From Branchiostoma lanceolatum (taxonomy: Eukaryota > Chordata > Leptocardii > Amphioxiformes > Branchiostomatidae): 64,000 nucleotides of DNA. Every line of letters starts with the position of its first letter. Within the stretch, counting starts at the first letter, position 1. Under the pieces are notes generated by a model that did no database searches, was not told the origin of the DNA, and saw only the letters and a program-made list of their open reading frames with translations. Shown piece after piece: positions 32,530 to 47,100 of this stretch. The position numbers and the translations under genes were made by a program. Where the stretch lies: positions 1,255,001-1,319,000 of the forward strand of contig NC_089736.1 of NCBI RefSeq assembly GCF_035083965.1. Reading direction: 5' to 3'.

Positions 32530-33739
32530 ACCTGGATCAGGAGGAAAAGTCCAGATTTTTTCCCGGTGAACGAAGGAACTGGCTGTCATCCGTGAATAGT
32601 TTCATCAGGTTAGTGTTTTGTGTTTAAAGACTAGTTGTGCTTGCCAAGCGCACATTATTGGCCCTCGTATATATAATCATATATGTAACCTATGCGCGGA
32701 GGGTCCATAACAACATCCTGATGTATCTAAAATTGCCAGGTGTATCACTGGGCGATTAGTCTTAAACTATATGTCAATCGACGGTAGTTTAACGACTACT
32801 TTTAGACAAATTTCTCGTATCGTACTCGTATAAGGACAATGGAAGTATACATGAAAGTAGCGACAGATTCTGCAGTACGCCCCCCTCCCCCACTTACCTT
32901 ACCCCAGCCTTAACAATTCTACTCATGATCTGGCGAAATAATCTTGGACCTGGGCATCTGTATCGTTAATTCTCTCCCTTGTGGCTATATGAACGACTCA
33001 TAGGTAGTATCACAGACAGTAGACAACAGCGTGATATGTTAAAACGATCGATGTCGACACTAGTTTATAATAATTAGAATTCTGTGTTCCTGACAGCGAT
33101 CAAGCTAAGAGACTATATTTCCTGCGCCACACTATCTGTTATGGAAATACAATATCTTTAATAGTTTAAACGTTTAATACCCTGCGCCCTTCCTAACTTA
33201 CAAGACTGCGATTTCTATCGTTTAGGGATACATGTCGATACGTTGAGTTAGGGAACATATTGTGTTTGAAAAAAATGTGGACATGGGGGAGGGTGTTCGG
33301 GGAAACTAGTTTTTCAACTTTTGCCTTTAAACAAATAGATTCGGACGAAGGTTCGATCCATGACAACAATCCTACGTATCAATGAGCTCTAGAAATGTTT
33401 TGGGGCTTTTTCCACGTTGCTTGTAAACAACAATGTTCACGCTCGACTACGATAAAGGAGAAGGGTTTAGAAATGAAGGTGCAAACGATTGAAGATATAG
33501 CTTAACTGTATATTGTGTACTCGTAAATGCAAAATCGGAGTACGAACTACGTGCTGGCTGGGAAATTACTCACCTGGAAAATGAAGCAATGAAAAGGTAA
33601 TCAAGTGAGTATGAAGCAAAACTGCACGTTTTATATAACGGAAAATCCCAAGGTTAGTAATAGATACAAATGACATCTTTTTGTATCAAATCACACATAG
33701 CTCTACGTTTCTCTTCCTTATACAGAAATAAAGGACAAA

Positions 33740-36700
33740 ATGCCTGATAACATGGCTAGTCTGACAAGCAAGCTTCACAATTTGGACTTGTGCATCAGGA
33801 AGCAAGACAGCCCAGAGGTGGGATACGCACGGGCACTGACAGATGCCATCGTAAAGGAGGACATATACATAGAGACAGAGACGCTGAAAAGTCTTGGAGA
33901 CCTGCATCTTCAGAAAGGAAAACTCGGCAAAGATTCATCAGAGATTGACAAGGCTGCTGCCCTGTACGGTGCTGCCCTACTGCGCTGCACAAATCCAGAC
34001 ATGGGAGAAACACTCGAGCATCGTATCGGCTACATGGAGCAACTCTCCAGACAACTACTGCAAGGGTACACTCCACACTTTCGGTGGTTGTCATCAGACT
34101 ACTGGGGTACTGCAGACAGCAATGCATTAAGGGTGGTAGAGATTTGTGACAAAGTAGACAGGAGTGTCGAAAAATCCTGGCGTTCCCTGGAGGAGCTTTA
34201 CACAGAAACATTAGTGAATGCAATTGCAAACGGTGACAGTTTCTTAGAGAATGAGGTTTTGAAATCTCTGGGAGATCTGTACCTGGAGAGAGGCCTAGCA
34301 GCATCTGATGTATCCCAGTTCCCTGAGGCAACCGCTATGTACAACAAAGTCTTGACAAGATGTGGGGATCCTGAGACAAAACAAGTCATGGAACATCGTA
34401 TAATGTACACAGAAAAGATCAGGAAAGAAGTAAGAAGGGTGAGTCGTTTTACTATTAACAGGCCCTTCTGCAATATTAAGAAAATTGATAACAGTATTCA
34501 AGATTGCTGGCACAAAAATGACTGATTCTGTCCCAGATGGAATATCTGGCCCTACCATTAAAACAAGTACCATAAACAACAGAATTGATGTTCAATGTAC
34601 CTTGTAAAATGCTGTGGAACTTTTGTTTTCCATTCTTTGCTATATCAAAACTAACGGAAAATGTATTTGATAATTGTGGATTAACTTATGTTGCAGCGGT
34701 CATCACGAAGGAAATCGAGACCGACAGAAGGTAGACCGACATCCTTGCAGCAGCAGTATGGAAACATCACAAAAACTGACTTCATTCAGGATCAACATCT
34801 CCATCCAGACATTGCAAGGTGAGATAATATCTCAAATGACCTTCCAATGGTTTTCATACACCCAGATAACGCTCTAGATGTTTGTCTATTACTGCGGATG
34901 ACAAAACCCTGTGGATCTTATCCATTTTTTTGTTTGACAGCAATGCTACAATACCTGGAATTGCAACTAATATTGCCGAGGACGAAGCACTCATCAACAT
35001 GTCTATGCATAAACAGCTAAAATACTTAACATTTGCAAGATATTCTAATTGACATGATATTTCACGTTTTATCAAAACATGAGTTGAGTTTCTGATAGAA
35101 TCAGTGTCAATGAATGCCTCAACTAAAATCATGTCTTTCATTTCAAGGCAGTACAAAGACCACCTTAAGGAAGGTGAATCCTCCCTTGCTGGGACAGACC
35201 TGGACTCAGCAGAGCAGCACTTTGCAGCTGCACTCAAAACTGTTCATGTGAGAGGTAAGGGGAAAACCTGGGGAGAAAATATGTAATGTCTAGATCTTTC
35301 TGTAACGATGATAGCAAACAACATTAATGAGTTCTACAACCTTATATGGAAATCGTAATAGGCCCCTTGATAAAAACATGTACTAGCAGAACATCCAGCT
35401 AAAATAATATAGACAGTCTCAGAATGTTCATTGACATCATGTAATTTACGAAGGTGGCAATATTCTAGTTCATTCTACGAATTTAAAGATGATATACCTG
35501 CTACCACTTTATAACAATGTCCATAAAAATTCCCACAGTGATTGCAGTTACAATTTTGTAACAATGTGTTTATGAATGTGGAAAACTTATTTGTTCCCAG
35601 ATTCAACAGCACAACTGTACCAGAGAGAGGTGGGGCCCCTGTGCAAGTTGGGGGATGTCTACAGTAAGCGAGGTCAGCAGACAGGAGACGGGGGAGATTT
35701 TGTCAAAGCAGCAGCGCTCTACAATGCAGCAATGGCCAGGTCAGAGGATCAAGTCACCAATGGTAAGATAGAGGTAGCCATCAAAGAAGTTGAGAAGTTA
35801 TTCCTAAAATATCTATTTGGAATTCATTACATTGTGAATGAACATTGTGTAGAAAAACACAAGACACAGCTGAAGGAGATGCGGGACCAGATCAAGTTGG
35901 AGATAGAAACCATTGACCAGCAACTGGATCCCTATGTACATGATGAGGATGACCCATGTGTTAGAGAGATAGAGGCAAAACGAGCTCAGGCTGTCAGGCA
36001 GTTGTTTGAAAGAATTGCGGAGGAGAGGAGGGGGTTCATAAGTCAGCTTGTAGAAGAGTGTATTGGGTTAATGGACCCCCCTCCCTGTAAGTATGCACTG
36101 ATAGGTTTGGGTTCACAGGCCACAGGACTGGTAACTCCATACTCGGACCTGGAGTTTGCCATCTTGGTAGAAGAAGAAAGTGAAGAATGTCTTGTGTATT
36201 TTCGCAACCTAACCCGATACCTGCACCTTAAGGTGGTCAACCTGGGAGAAACCATTCTCCCGGCAATGGGAATAAGATGTCTCAATGACTTTTACTCCAT
36301 GAATCCACTTGACAACTGGTACTATGACTCTGTTACACCACGAGGGTTTGCATTTGACGGCTCCATGCCAAAGGCAAGCAAGACTCCACTGGGCAGGCAA
36401 GGAGCAAAGACGGCGCAACCTGGTGAACTCATTTGTACACCAGAAAACATGGCTTCAATACTACAAAATGATGCAACATTGTACCTCAAGGAAGGATATC
36501 ATCTTGCCACTATCTTACGAAACCCTTGCCTGATAACAGGGGACCAAGCTTTAATTGACACATACGTTGGTATCATAGCTAAGGTAATGCAAGCTGACGG
36601 AAATAAATTGACTCGACAGATGGCACAGGAAACATTGAAGGAAAACATCAAAAGTTACCATGAAAAAGGAGGTACAGTCACAGCGAATATGATTGATGTG

Positions 36701-39285
36701 AAGAAAGAACTCTATCGCTTCCCAGCTGTAGCAGTGGACTGCTTGGCATTGTTTGCAGACATCATACCCACCACAGTTTGGAAGACAATAGAAGACCTGG
36801 AACTCACAGAACGTATCAGTGCTGAAAATGCGCATCATCTACTGGTGCTATTAAGTATCTCTGCAGAACTCAGGCTTAGAACCTACATTGCAAATGGGGG
36901 ACAGAAGGAAATCCTGTCCGCCTTGGCCTCAATGGAATCAATGCTGACTGAACAGGAACAATTCATCCAGAGCAATGATGATGCTGAAAGAAATAGAGAT
37001 GCACTGAAGCGTGTTTTCTACTTACCAAACGTAAAGCAACTTTTCAGATACTATTACACTGCAATGCCTCTTGAAAAGCTCCTATCCAAATATCTTAGAC
37101 TATTCGAATCATCGGAATTGAAGCCAGTTATACATTCAATACCTACGTTGTACTCCACCTCTTCTGAAGTGCGAGCAACGATGTATTTTGATCTATGTAG
37201 ATATAGGCAGGCCATCGACCTTTTTAATAAAGCCTTGAGTGAGGATGAGGGCGCTTACAATACCAACCTTCGTCATTATCTCGGACTTGCTTGGCACCAG
37301 CTTGGTGATCACCAGAGAGCTATTGGCTACCACAAAGAAGCACTAAATATGACAAAGGGGATATTCGGACAGGAAGTAGAGTATCCTTTCATTGGCAATT
37401 TACTTCAATGCATTGGATCATGTTGTGATGGCATGGGTGACTATAAGGAGGCAGTCAGCTACTATGAGCAGGCGCTGAAGATGGATAAGAAAATATATGG
37501 TCAAAGTACCCCACAATTTGCGACCACACTGAAGGCCCTGGGGGACACCTGGAAAAGTCTGGGAGATCCCAAGAAAGCAATCAGCTTAGCTACACAGGCT
37601 CTGCAGATACAGAGGAGTATATATGGTCAGAGCACGGCACATCCTAGCATTGCCACCTCACTCTTAAGCCTTGGAAAAGCTTTCAGTAGTCTCGGTGATT
37701 ACAGGAAGTCAATCACATATCTCGAAGAGGCACTGCAGATGGAGAGGAGTCTGTATGGTCAGTATGCAGCACATCCGTCGGTTGCCGCCACACTCGGCAT
37801 TGTAGGCAACACCTGGCTTGAGTTTGGTGACAGCAGAAGAGCAATAAGCTACTTTGATGATGCGATGCAGATGCACATCAGTATCTTTGGTAACGGTAAA
37901 GCACACCCAAATATTGCAGGCTTACTTGTTAGTCTGGGGTTAGCTTGGTACAATCTGGCTGATTATAGACTAGCCATCAGATACCATGAACAGGCACTGC
38001 AGATGCACAGGAGTATCCATGGTCGGGATACACCCCACAATGAAACTGCCCATGCACTAAACAACTTGGGACTAGACTGGTATGCTCTTGGTGACTACAG
38101 CAAAGCAAGCAGCTACTACGAGGAGGCACTACAAACTTACAGAAGTGTCTATGGTCAGAACACAATACATTGGGATATTGCCAGGTCTTATAGCCACCTC
38201 GGGCAAGTCTGCGATGTACAAGGTGAGCACCGTAAGGCCGTCAGCTACTTTGAACAGGCACTGCAAATGCTCAGGAGTATCTTTGGTAAGAGTACCACAC
38301 ATCCTCTTATTGCTGATGTACTAAACAACCTAGCGACAGCCTGTATAAATCTGCACAATTACACAAATGCAATCACACACTTTGAAAAGGCTTTACAGAT
38401 GTACAGACGTATATATGGTCCAAGTAAAGCCCATCCTGACATTGCGATGGCACTGGATAACCTAGGGGGAGCCTGGGGGATCTTGGTGATTACAGCAAAG
38501 CTATCAGCTACCATGAACAGGCACTACAATTGGCCAAGAGTATCCATGGTCAGTGTACACCACATACTGACATTGCTAAGTCACTAAACAACCTGGGAGC
38601 TATCTGGCATCGATTAGGGGATAACAAGAAAGCTGTCAGCTACCATAAACAGGCACTGGAAATGTACAAGAGTATCTATGGCCAGAGTACAGCACATCCT
38701 TACATTACCACGTTATTGCGCAACGAGGGGATAGCCTGGGAGGATCTTGGTGAACACAGGAGAGCAATCTGTTGTTATGAACAGGCACTGCAAATGAAAT
38801 GGAAGATTTACGGTCAGGGCAGAGCACAAGAAGACATTGCCATCTTACTTAGCAACATTGGAAGCGCCTGGCGTCTCTTAGCTGATCACAGAAAAGCTAT
38901 CAGCTACCATGAACAGGCTCTACAGATGCTTAGGAGTATCCATGGTCATAGCACAGCCAATCCTGATATTGCAAAGATACTCAACGACCTGGGATTTTCC
39001 TGGAGTGAGATTGATGATTTCGAGAGAGGAATCAGGTACTACGAACAGTCACTGCAGATGTTCCGGTGTATCCATGGTCAGAACACAGCGCATCAAAACA
39101 TCGCTAGCTTACTTAATAACTTGGGAGTAAACAGGGACACTCTTGGTTATCCAACAGAAGCTTTCAGCTTGTACCAAGAAGCATTGATTATGACACGGAA
39201 GCTTGATCCTTCAGAAAAAAGGACCTCACTAATAAAACAGATCCAAGAGAATATTGGAAAGATAACCTGGTCATATTTGTCGTAA
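33740..39285 (+). CDS. NTase-TPR protein, gene B (one frameshift)
   Basis: Paralogue of gene A with the same layout: exons 33740-34438, 34697-34818, 34941-35000 (weak donor, may be skipped without a frame change), 35148-35254 (107 bp, as in A) and 35601-39285. The NTase signature GLGSQATG...SDLEF is identical to gene A. The C-terminal TPR array has the same repeat type and count. At 38475-38479 a run of five Gs replaces the six needed by the repeat reading (W-G-D-L-G-D-Y): the frame from 35601 stops at 38587 while the TPR frame continues to 39285. This is either a real single-base deletion that removes the last six or so TPRs, a polymorphism, or a sequencing error in a G run. Expected whole length is about 1,560 residues. 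Confidence 0.75.
38475..38479 (+). other. Single-base frameshift in gene B
   Basis: G5 run in the eleventh or so TPR. Downstream codons for [11 protein letters not shown] are intact in the shifted frame for another 800 bp with no further break, which argues for a very recent change or a base-call error. Confidence 0.8.
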
Positions 39286-41171
39286 ACCATTGTACAATTT
39301 TGATGTTGTAGAATTTTAAAGCAGGCTGTGACAGAACCAACAGCCAACAAGGACCTAAGGCAGCCCTTTCCGTAACAAGACAGAGAATTTTGAAAGACAA
39401 AAATGCACAACTATCCCAAAATGCCATTAGCTTGAGATCGTACAGCGACCATACGACGATTGTGATCAGGCTAATGTAAGATAACAGCCATTGCTAGCAT
39501 CATGTCCCTGTATACTAGTTATGTTCTGTAGTGTATCTTTCACTGGACATTCTTGAAATTTGGAATCCTTTTGTGGCCTTTGTTGTTTAATGTATGGTTG
39601 CTGTGTGTCAAGCTTTGCTATAGGAATGATAGAGGAAAGGAAACCAGTCTCACCTATTATACATTTGTATACCACGTATAACAATTTAGTCATGTGTTTC
39701 ATCAGGTCAAACCATTTTGTATAAATGGTTTGTCTATGACATAATGTATTTTGAATGACCACTATGCTGTAGATCTTCAAAGTTCATAAAAGTGGTCATG
39801 GACCTAGCCCTTGATGTAAATGTTGTTAATGTAAGTTTTTTTATCGTCAAGACATTATGGTCAAGAATCCAGTACTAAGTACCAATGCATTGGATCAAAG
39901 AAGTGCCCGTTTTTATCTTGTACAATGTATGCTACATGGACTATATAGTACATGAATGGGAATTTAAGCACAATCTGCACACCAGATATCTATGGAGAAA
40001 TGAAGTATGTTAGTAATCAAGGTTTCTACTGATCAATGTTTAGTATCCACAATGTGCAAATGTGTATTTTTCAGTACATATAGAATAAAATTCAGTATGA
40101 AGTGCATCCCAGTTGCGCAGTCCTGTTTATTGTACAATAAGAAAAACTACATTGTTAAACTTTGTGCTCCTAAATATCAGTTAGGCGATACCTTAGTCAA
40201 TATATTACTTCACCAGACACATACGAGATATCCCACGTATATACGATTGCAAATGGTATCACAAAATAAAAACAAAACAGGACAATTACAAACTCAGCCT
40301 ACGATACTGGCAAGAGGGCGAACAACACCAAAACCTCAGGACCTCTTAGATCCTGTACAATATAATAGACACAAAGTCTAAACCAAACAGTTTCACTTAG
40401 AGTACGAATCAAGACCAAAACTTTGTCAACAAAGTCCAAAAAAATCTCTACATTCCACACTGAGCATCTTGTTTAAGTTACATGTATCAGCTGTAAGAAG
40501 ATTTTTTGGCAGGGCAACAATATTCCAAATTTCTCACAGAACTTCCTATAACCAGATTTAAGAAATATCGGTTACAATTCTGTAACGTTATTGCTTACTT
40601 CATATGTAGTCATATGCTTTTAGTTGAATTCACTGATACATCATGATCAGCTGCATTACAAGGATTCCCACTATAATATCAACAATTTTTCATCTCCAAG
40701 ACAAAAATTTAGCAAAAAATCATAACGTCTAAACTTCCATAGATACACCTCAGTTGCTGTGACAACCAAACACGCAGACACACAAACTTTAATACAACCC
40801 TCAGGGTAGCACATAATAAACAAAGCTATCCCATATCAATAGTTATTGCTAGGTGCTTTACATACATCAAAACATTGCTTTCAAAAGTATGCACAAACGG
40901 TAAGCTAGACATACATAAGACCCTTTCAAAAGGTCTGAAAGTTTGGCACACCATTTTTGCTTTTTTGTGGGGGTTGGGGAGGGGGACAACATCAATTTCC
41001 AATACATACACTAATACATCAGTTTTTCTGTGCACTCACACTGTAGACTACACAAACCTACTTTACAAAACTCATAAAAATGTGCCTGAAACTTTTAAAG
41101 TGTTTATATAAAATCTACAACGTTTCTTCAAGGTCTTTGACCTTCTATCTGTTCACCAAGAAGTTATATTT
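39286..41171. other. Convergent 3' flanks of gene B and MPND
   Basis: Gene B 3' UTR with an AATAAA at 40084-40089. Beyond it, around 40400-40440 and 40810-40850, are fragments resembling the upstream regions of genes A and B (for example TACGAATCAAGACCAAAACT, compare about 23436), so a remnant of a third unit boundary may lie here. No gene seen. Confidence 0.55.
40084..40089 (+). terminator. Candidate poly(A) signal of NTase-TPR gene B
   Basis: AATAAA about 800 bp past the stop codon, just after the last conserved 3' UTR block shared with gene A. Confidence 0.4.
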
Positions 41172-44100
41172 TCATCTTGAGGTGTGTTTCTCCTGCCCTT
41201 GTTGCGTTGTAAGTAAACTCTGTACAAAGTCAAGAAGTTGGCCGCTAACTTGGTCCTTGGGCAACTTCTTGGCCAGGGAACCCTGGAAAATATACAGAGG
41301 TTGTTAGATAGGCTCAAGGGCCAATGGTAATTTACCGGTATAAGTAAAAGAACAATCTTATGTGTGTGTGTGTGCATATGTGTGTGTGTGATGGCATGTG
41401 TGCACATGTGTATGTGTGTGTGTGTGTGAGTTTGGGTGGGGCCGGTATATGAACTCTTTTGTTCCCTAAAACAAAGTTGAAACATGTAGGTAGTGCAAAA
41501 TAAATATATAAGCCATCTCATACGAATCAAAAAGATACCAACCTTAACCTTCTCGAGAAATGTCTTGTCTTGGTGCCAGGGTTCCTTAAAGAACAAGAAG
41601 TCTGGAGCGCCGCTGTAGTAATCGCTCACCCACTTCTACAGGAGACCAGACGATGTACAAAGTCATACACGGCAACCAAATAACACATAGGATCATGTAC
41701 AAGATGTCAGACTAATAACACAAAGCTAGAGTCTCTTACAAGATAATTAAAAAGAAAAACAATTGTCTTCTATTTCTTCCAGTGTGGAGTCTTTTTCATG
41801 ATTCATTAGCATGCAACCTTGTGTTAACTTACTATCTTATTGAACCATCTGAAATTGTCTTCCCTTCATTAACATATCTATTCAGAATTTTGGTATAAAA
41901 CCTAGTTCTACCAGATCCTTCTTTAGTCACTGACGAAAGATAGCGGATGCTATCTGAAACGTCTGACTGTTTTAAAATCTTATCCAGTTGCTTGAGTAAT
42001 TATTTCTGGCATATCTTTTTCATGTCATCATATCTTGAAGATGTGCCTCCTAACCAGTACTAGATGTCACTGAGATAGGATGCTTAGAGGACGGTTGCAT
42101 GACTTGCTTAGCCCTAGAGGCATCCACTGAGAGAGACAACACTACCAAAATAAGTGAAGAGTTTCACTAAGGGATTGTTGTGCAGTGGAAAAAGAGGCAA
42201 CATGTACGGAGAGAGACTTTTGGTACTGAATCGGAAAGATTTTCATAAAGATAGGAATGAAAAGAAGTCGAAAGTACTAGAGTATGCTAGATGTTAATTT
42301 ACTCATGAATATGTACATAGTTGTTAACATGTGACCTGTGCTTAGCTCAGTGAGGCAAAAATGTACAATAAAGGTCTTCATTTAATGAGATGTCCAAGTT
42401 CAAAGTCTAATACCATCTCGTTGACAACGTCCTGTGTAAGATAGCTGTCCTGGATGGCAGTGAAGTTCATGGACATCGGCATTCCGTACTCATGGGGCTT
42501 GTGCTGCCATGGCAACAACAAATAAGGACAACAAGAGGGGCGGTAAGTACATGATATTTCATCTGTTAATAAAGAGATGGAAATCATTAAGAAAAATGTC
42601 CTTGCTTGCCCTATATGGAAAGCCCATAAAAAAAGTAACAACATCAAAACATGTTGCCATGAATTTAGAATAAAAGGTGAACATTACCTCTGGAGGTGGC
42701 ATAACCCAGAAAGCTTGTATCGTCGACTCAACTATTGGTTCAGTCAAGTGAAACGGGGCTGAAAATAAGAAGACATAAAACAAAAGTCAGACCCTTTACA
42801 AACTCCAAAACTACATGTACGTCATATTCTTTTCTAAGGTAGATCAAAGCAAAGAGTGTAAACAATCCCTAAAATCTCAATTCTGTGGCCCTATACCAGT
42901 CCTGCGATGCTAACAAAAAGATAACATGAAGGAACAAACAAAGCCGCTATTTAGCAGATGTGAACAGAACTGCAACAAACAAAGCTTCAGTATAGACTCG
43001 CCCTCACCTACTCTGCACCCGATGTCTGGCTGAACTGTCATGAAAATCTCTTCAGTAGAGAAAAAGCAGTGCCACCTTACTCTCTGGCCCAAGAGCTACA
43101 TGTATCTTCCACGAAAAAATCAGGACCATGGCATGTCCAGAACATTAGGTATCAAAACAGGAAGGTTCACTGCAGAACCGTAACAAGCAGCTAGGGGGCC
43201 CAAAATCTAATCATTTCCAGGTCTCATCAAGACCTACCCACATACCAAATATCAAGATAATCCATCCAGGCCTTCTTGAGTTATTGTGTACAAACACACA
43301 GTGTCACACACAAACATTGTGCAAAACATAACCTTGGCAAAGGTAATGATCAAGTTGATGTACAAGATTGTGGAAGACATTCTCTAATTATAAAGACATT
43401 CTCTAATCATATATACATGTAACATGTAAGATCAATGCATCCAAGCATACTTAAAAATCCTATAAATGATGAGACACTTGCATTTGCAGATGTATTTGCT
43501 GTATCTGTCCTATCACCTGAGACCAAAGGAGGAGTAGCTTTCTAGGAAGCTGGATTTACTCCAAGATAGACTTAATTTCTACTCACCCACTATGAACCCC
43601 ACACAAGGTTGGTACGTGGCACCAAGGCCCTTCATCGCAACCTGATACTCCATCTGGCAGTCGACGTCCCGTAGCGACGGGTCGGCCTGACAGTGGGGGT
43701 GGGAGTGGTACCAGCCCACCAACGACAGGCCACGTAACATCATGCCCTGTCGGATCTAAAATTGTGGGGTAACGTGTAATTAGGAGCTACACAATGCCAC
43801 CTTGTGAAAATGTTAGCATGTTTAGTGACTGTATTGTTCTTGCTCATTTTTTCACTGGCAAAGATATGTCAAGTCACAAGTGCCAAATAAAACAAAGATT
43901 GTACTCTTGAGACTGATTAGTAATTTGGTATGGAAACTCTGTGATCTACTGCATTATAACATACACTACTATACTTCATGCTAACTTCTGCTGTTAACAA
44001 TGCAAATTAGATGTTAAATTGAGATAAGTAGGATACAACCATTGATCCTCGTTGACGAGAAGGCAAGATCATCCAAAATAAGTCTGTATATTTTATGTAA

Positions 44101-47100
44101 AAAGTAATATTTCTAGTCTCAGACAGTGTAACGTTAGAAGGTAACATCAGAATGATGTCTCCCACCTCCTCCTCCACCATGATGGCGTTCTCCTTGTCAC
44201 CCAGGCGACATCTGCAGGGGAATGCTTGCAGGATACTCAGGTCTGCAGGAAACACAGGAGGAAAATATTCACGATTTTTCACTGAAACTATCAAACTAAA
44301 AATATCTTGGTTCTGATATTATGGTGCAGATCTGGGGGTTTCAAACACAAAAATAGCAAGATGCACCTTCTAAAACTCGTGTGCAATATAACAGAAACTC
44401 AAGCAACTGGATAGATTTTGGAAATGGTCTGACTTTTCAGCAGGGCTGTCTTCAGCTTTAATTTTTTTTCCTTCCCACTCATTAATATTGTTGGGGCTCA
44501 GCCAATTTTTTAAATTTTCATCCTTGAATTTGTCATTTTAAGCTTAAAAAAGACATTTTCATCAGTTTTATCTCATGAAATCGATATTTTTGGGACGGAA
44601 GGGGTTTAATTTTTATCCGTCCTAACATAGGATGGGACAGCATCTTTCGTCTATTTACAAAGCTAACCACAGGTTCATATCTTGCTACCTGGATGTCTAA
44701 CCTTCAATGAAGTAAGATTCCAAACAACCGTCATGATACTTTCATGAAACAAAGAGTAACTCACGCTGTGAAGCTGGGTCCCATTTGCCTCCCAAGTAAC
44801 CCACAACCTCGCTGGTCGTCAGGTGGCAGTGGAAGTCCTGAAACATCAGGGTGAGAGCTTAGAATACATGTAATTAGTGTAAAGCCGTCACACAGCATGA
44901 AAATTGGTTGGCATACACACATAAAGATACACATGTCCTGGACACGCACATAAACATACACACACACATACATACACACACACACATACATAAACATCAC
45001 ACAAACACTCACACACACACAAATACACACACACACACATTCAAATATACTGTGCACACATACACACAAACTGATACACACATGTATTATAGATCATATC
45101 CACACCAAACAAGCCCACCCACCATGAGCAGTAGACAGTTGGTGGTTATAGACATGGTGAAAGGCTGCATCTTTCCCAGGGCTGAGAAATGGGAGTACTC
45201 CACTAGGGTATTCGGGTCTCTGTGAAAGAACACAGTGTCAATTTACCACTCTCAATTTATCTTAAAACTGGCAGACTATTACATTTGTACATCTGTTGGA
45301 AACATGGACCAGAATCTCCTGGAAAAAAAAGAAGATCCAAAGAAACTACAGTAACATTGATATAAACATACATGTACAGACAACTATGATATTACAACAC
45401 ACTGTTTGGCCACACTTGCACACATGCACCAAAATCTACTTTAAAACTTTAAAACTCAAAAATCTTTTCCTCCAAAACTCACAGTCCATGCTTTGAAAAA
45501 GACGTCAAGACTGTTGGATACAGCTCATTATTATTCTTAACAATTCATACAACCCTAAGGAATTCAGGACATATTGCATTCACATGGGCTTTCATAGACA
45601 TCCAGTAGCAAAAGTAACATATGTCCATCACTATTCTGTACAAACAGGAAAATGATAGCTACCAACATTATCATTAATGTTAGCAAAAAACATAATTAAC
45701 ACAACATCTAATCAAAAACTTGAAAAAGGTACAAACTTGTATCCAGTGTATTGTGGGCTTTAAGAGAAAACACAGCAGAGATAGAACATACATGTAGATC
45801 TTTAATAATCAATACATTGATTTCATAAAAAGACAATTTGTGTTTCTTCAACATTCATGCATTGATTTCAAAGTCAGGTAAAACATGACAACAGTGCAAG
45901 AAAAATAGCAGGACAGGTGTACTAAAAATGTGTAAGTAGAGATTGACTTTGTGAAAGGTATTCAAAGATAAATTGTTCTTAAGTTCATCACTACTAACTC
46001 TTACCATATATGTACAGTACATATTGCAATTTCTTATAAAGACTAAAGACTATATTGCAACATAAGATTCTCACAACATCCCTGGCAAAGAAATAACACA
46101 AACAGTAAAGAGAAAGTACTCACTGGTCAGGATCCCTGCTGCCCAGGGAAGTGTGTTTCACAGATGGCCTCTCCTTCACATCCTGCTTCACTCGGAAGGA
46201 ACCAGACAAGGAAAGAGCTGGAAGAAAGAAAGAAAGAAAGAAAATCTTTTTAAAGCAGAAATAACCATTTCAAACAATCACTAACCATAAAAGTAATGTG
46301 CACTTATGCTAGTAAGCACACATAAGATTTTCAAGCATGCAGTGTTATTATCAAAGTCAAACACATTATCTTTTTCAATCTAATAGAAAAAGGTGAAGAG
46401 TGACTGGAATGACATTTTGATAACATTCAGCATAAAAATCTTACAAAATTGAATGTTGAACACATTTGTTAAACAGCAAAACAACATACCAACGATAACT
46501 TCTATTCCGAATGGATGGGTGGAATCTTTTCATGACAAACAGATAAAACTAGAGACACACAGAAGCAGGCAAAGATCGAAGTTAGCTTCACACTTTTCAG
46601 GACACACAACGGCAAACTGTAAGCCATGCAGAGGAGAGGCTAGTGCGGGGTTCGTACACGCAGATTCAGTTCAAATAGAAGTTACTAATTCTTAAACTTT
46701 CCCAACTCTTTGAGATGGCTGTAAACCTGAGGACTAGACCGCCTTAACATTTGATTTATAACAAGTATTTGATCTTTCTATAAGAAATTAAGTGCAGTGC
46801 AGGAACTGTATGTACCTAGAAATCTTTTATTTACACCTTTCTTTCAACAAACAAACAAACAAGCAGTTGTTTTTGTCCTCTCTTACAAATTTTATGACCA
46901 AAAAAATAGAGAACATGTTAGATGCTACAGTATTTCATGCATGCACAAACATTTCAACACAATTTTGAGAAATTCTGCTCAAGAAATGTATGATTTTATC
47001 CCCAGTGATTCCTGTAAATGGTCTAGTTCCTCATTGAAACTGTTTCCTAAATTGCCTGAGGTGTTTTAATGAAGTTCTCGTTATTTCTTTGCATGCAAGA

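Larger units (their letters stand above)
30198..33739. other. Intergenic region between NTase-TPR genes A and B
   Basis: The first 800 or so bases are gene A's 3' UTR and flank and share blocks with the flank of gene B (for example CCAGATATCTATGGAGA at about 30750 and 39985; CAATCAAGGTTTCTA next to it). After an AT-rich stretch (about 30900-31040) comes a tRNA-like remnant. From about 31600 the sequence matches the upstream region of gene A. No protein gene seen. Confidence 0.6.
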
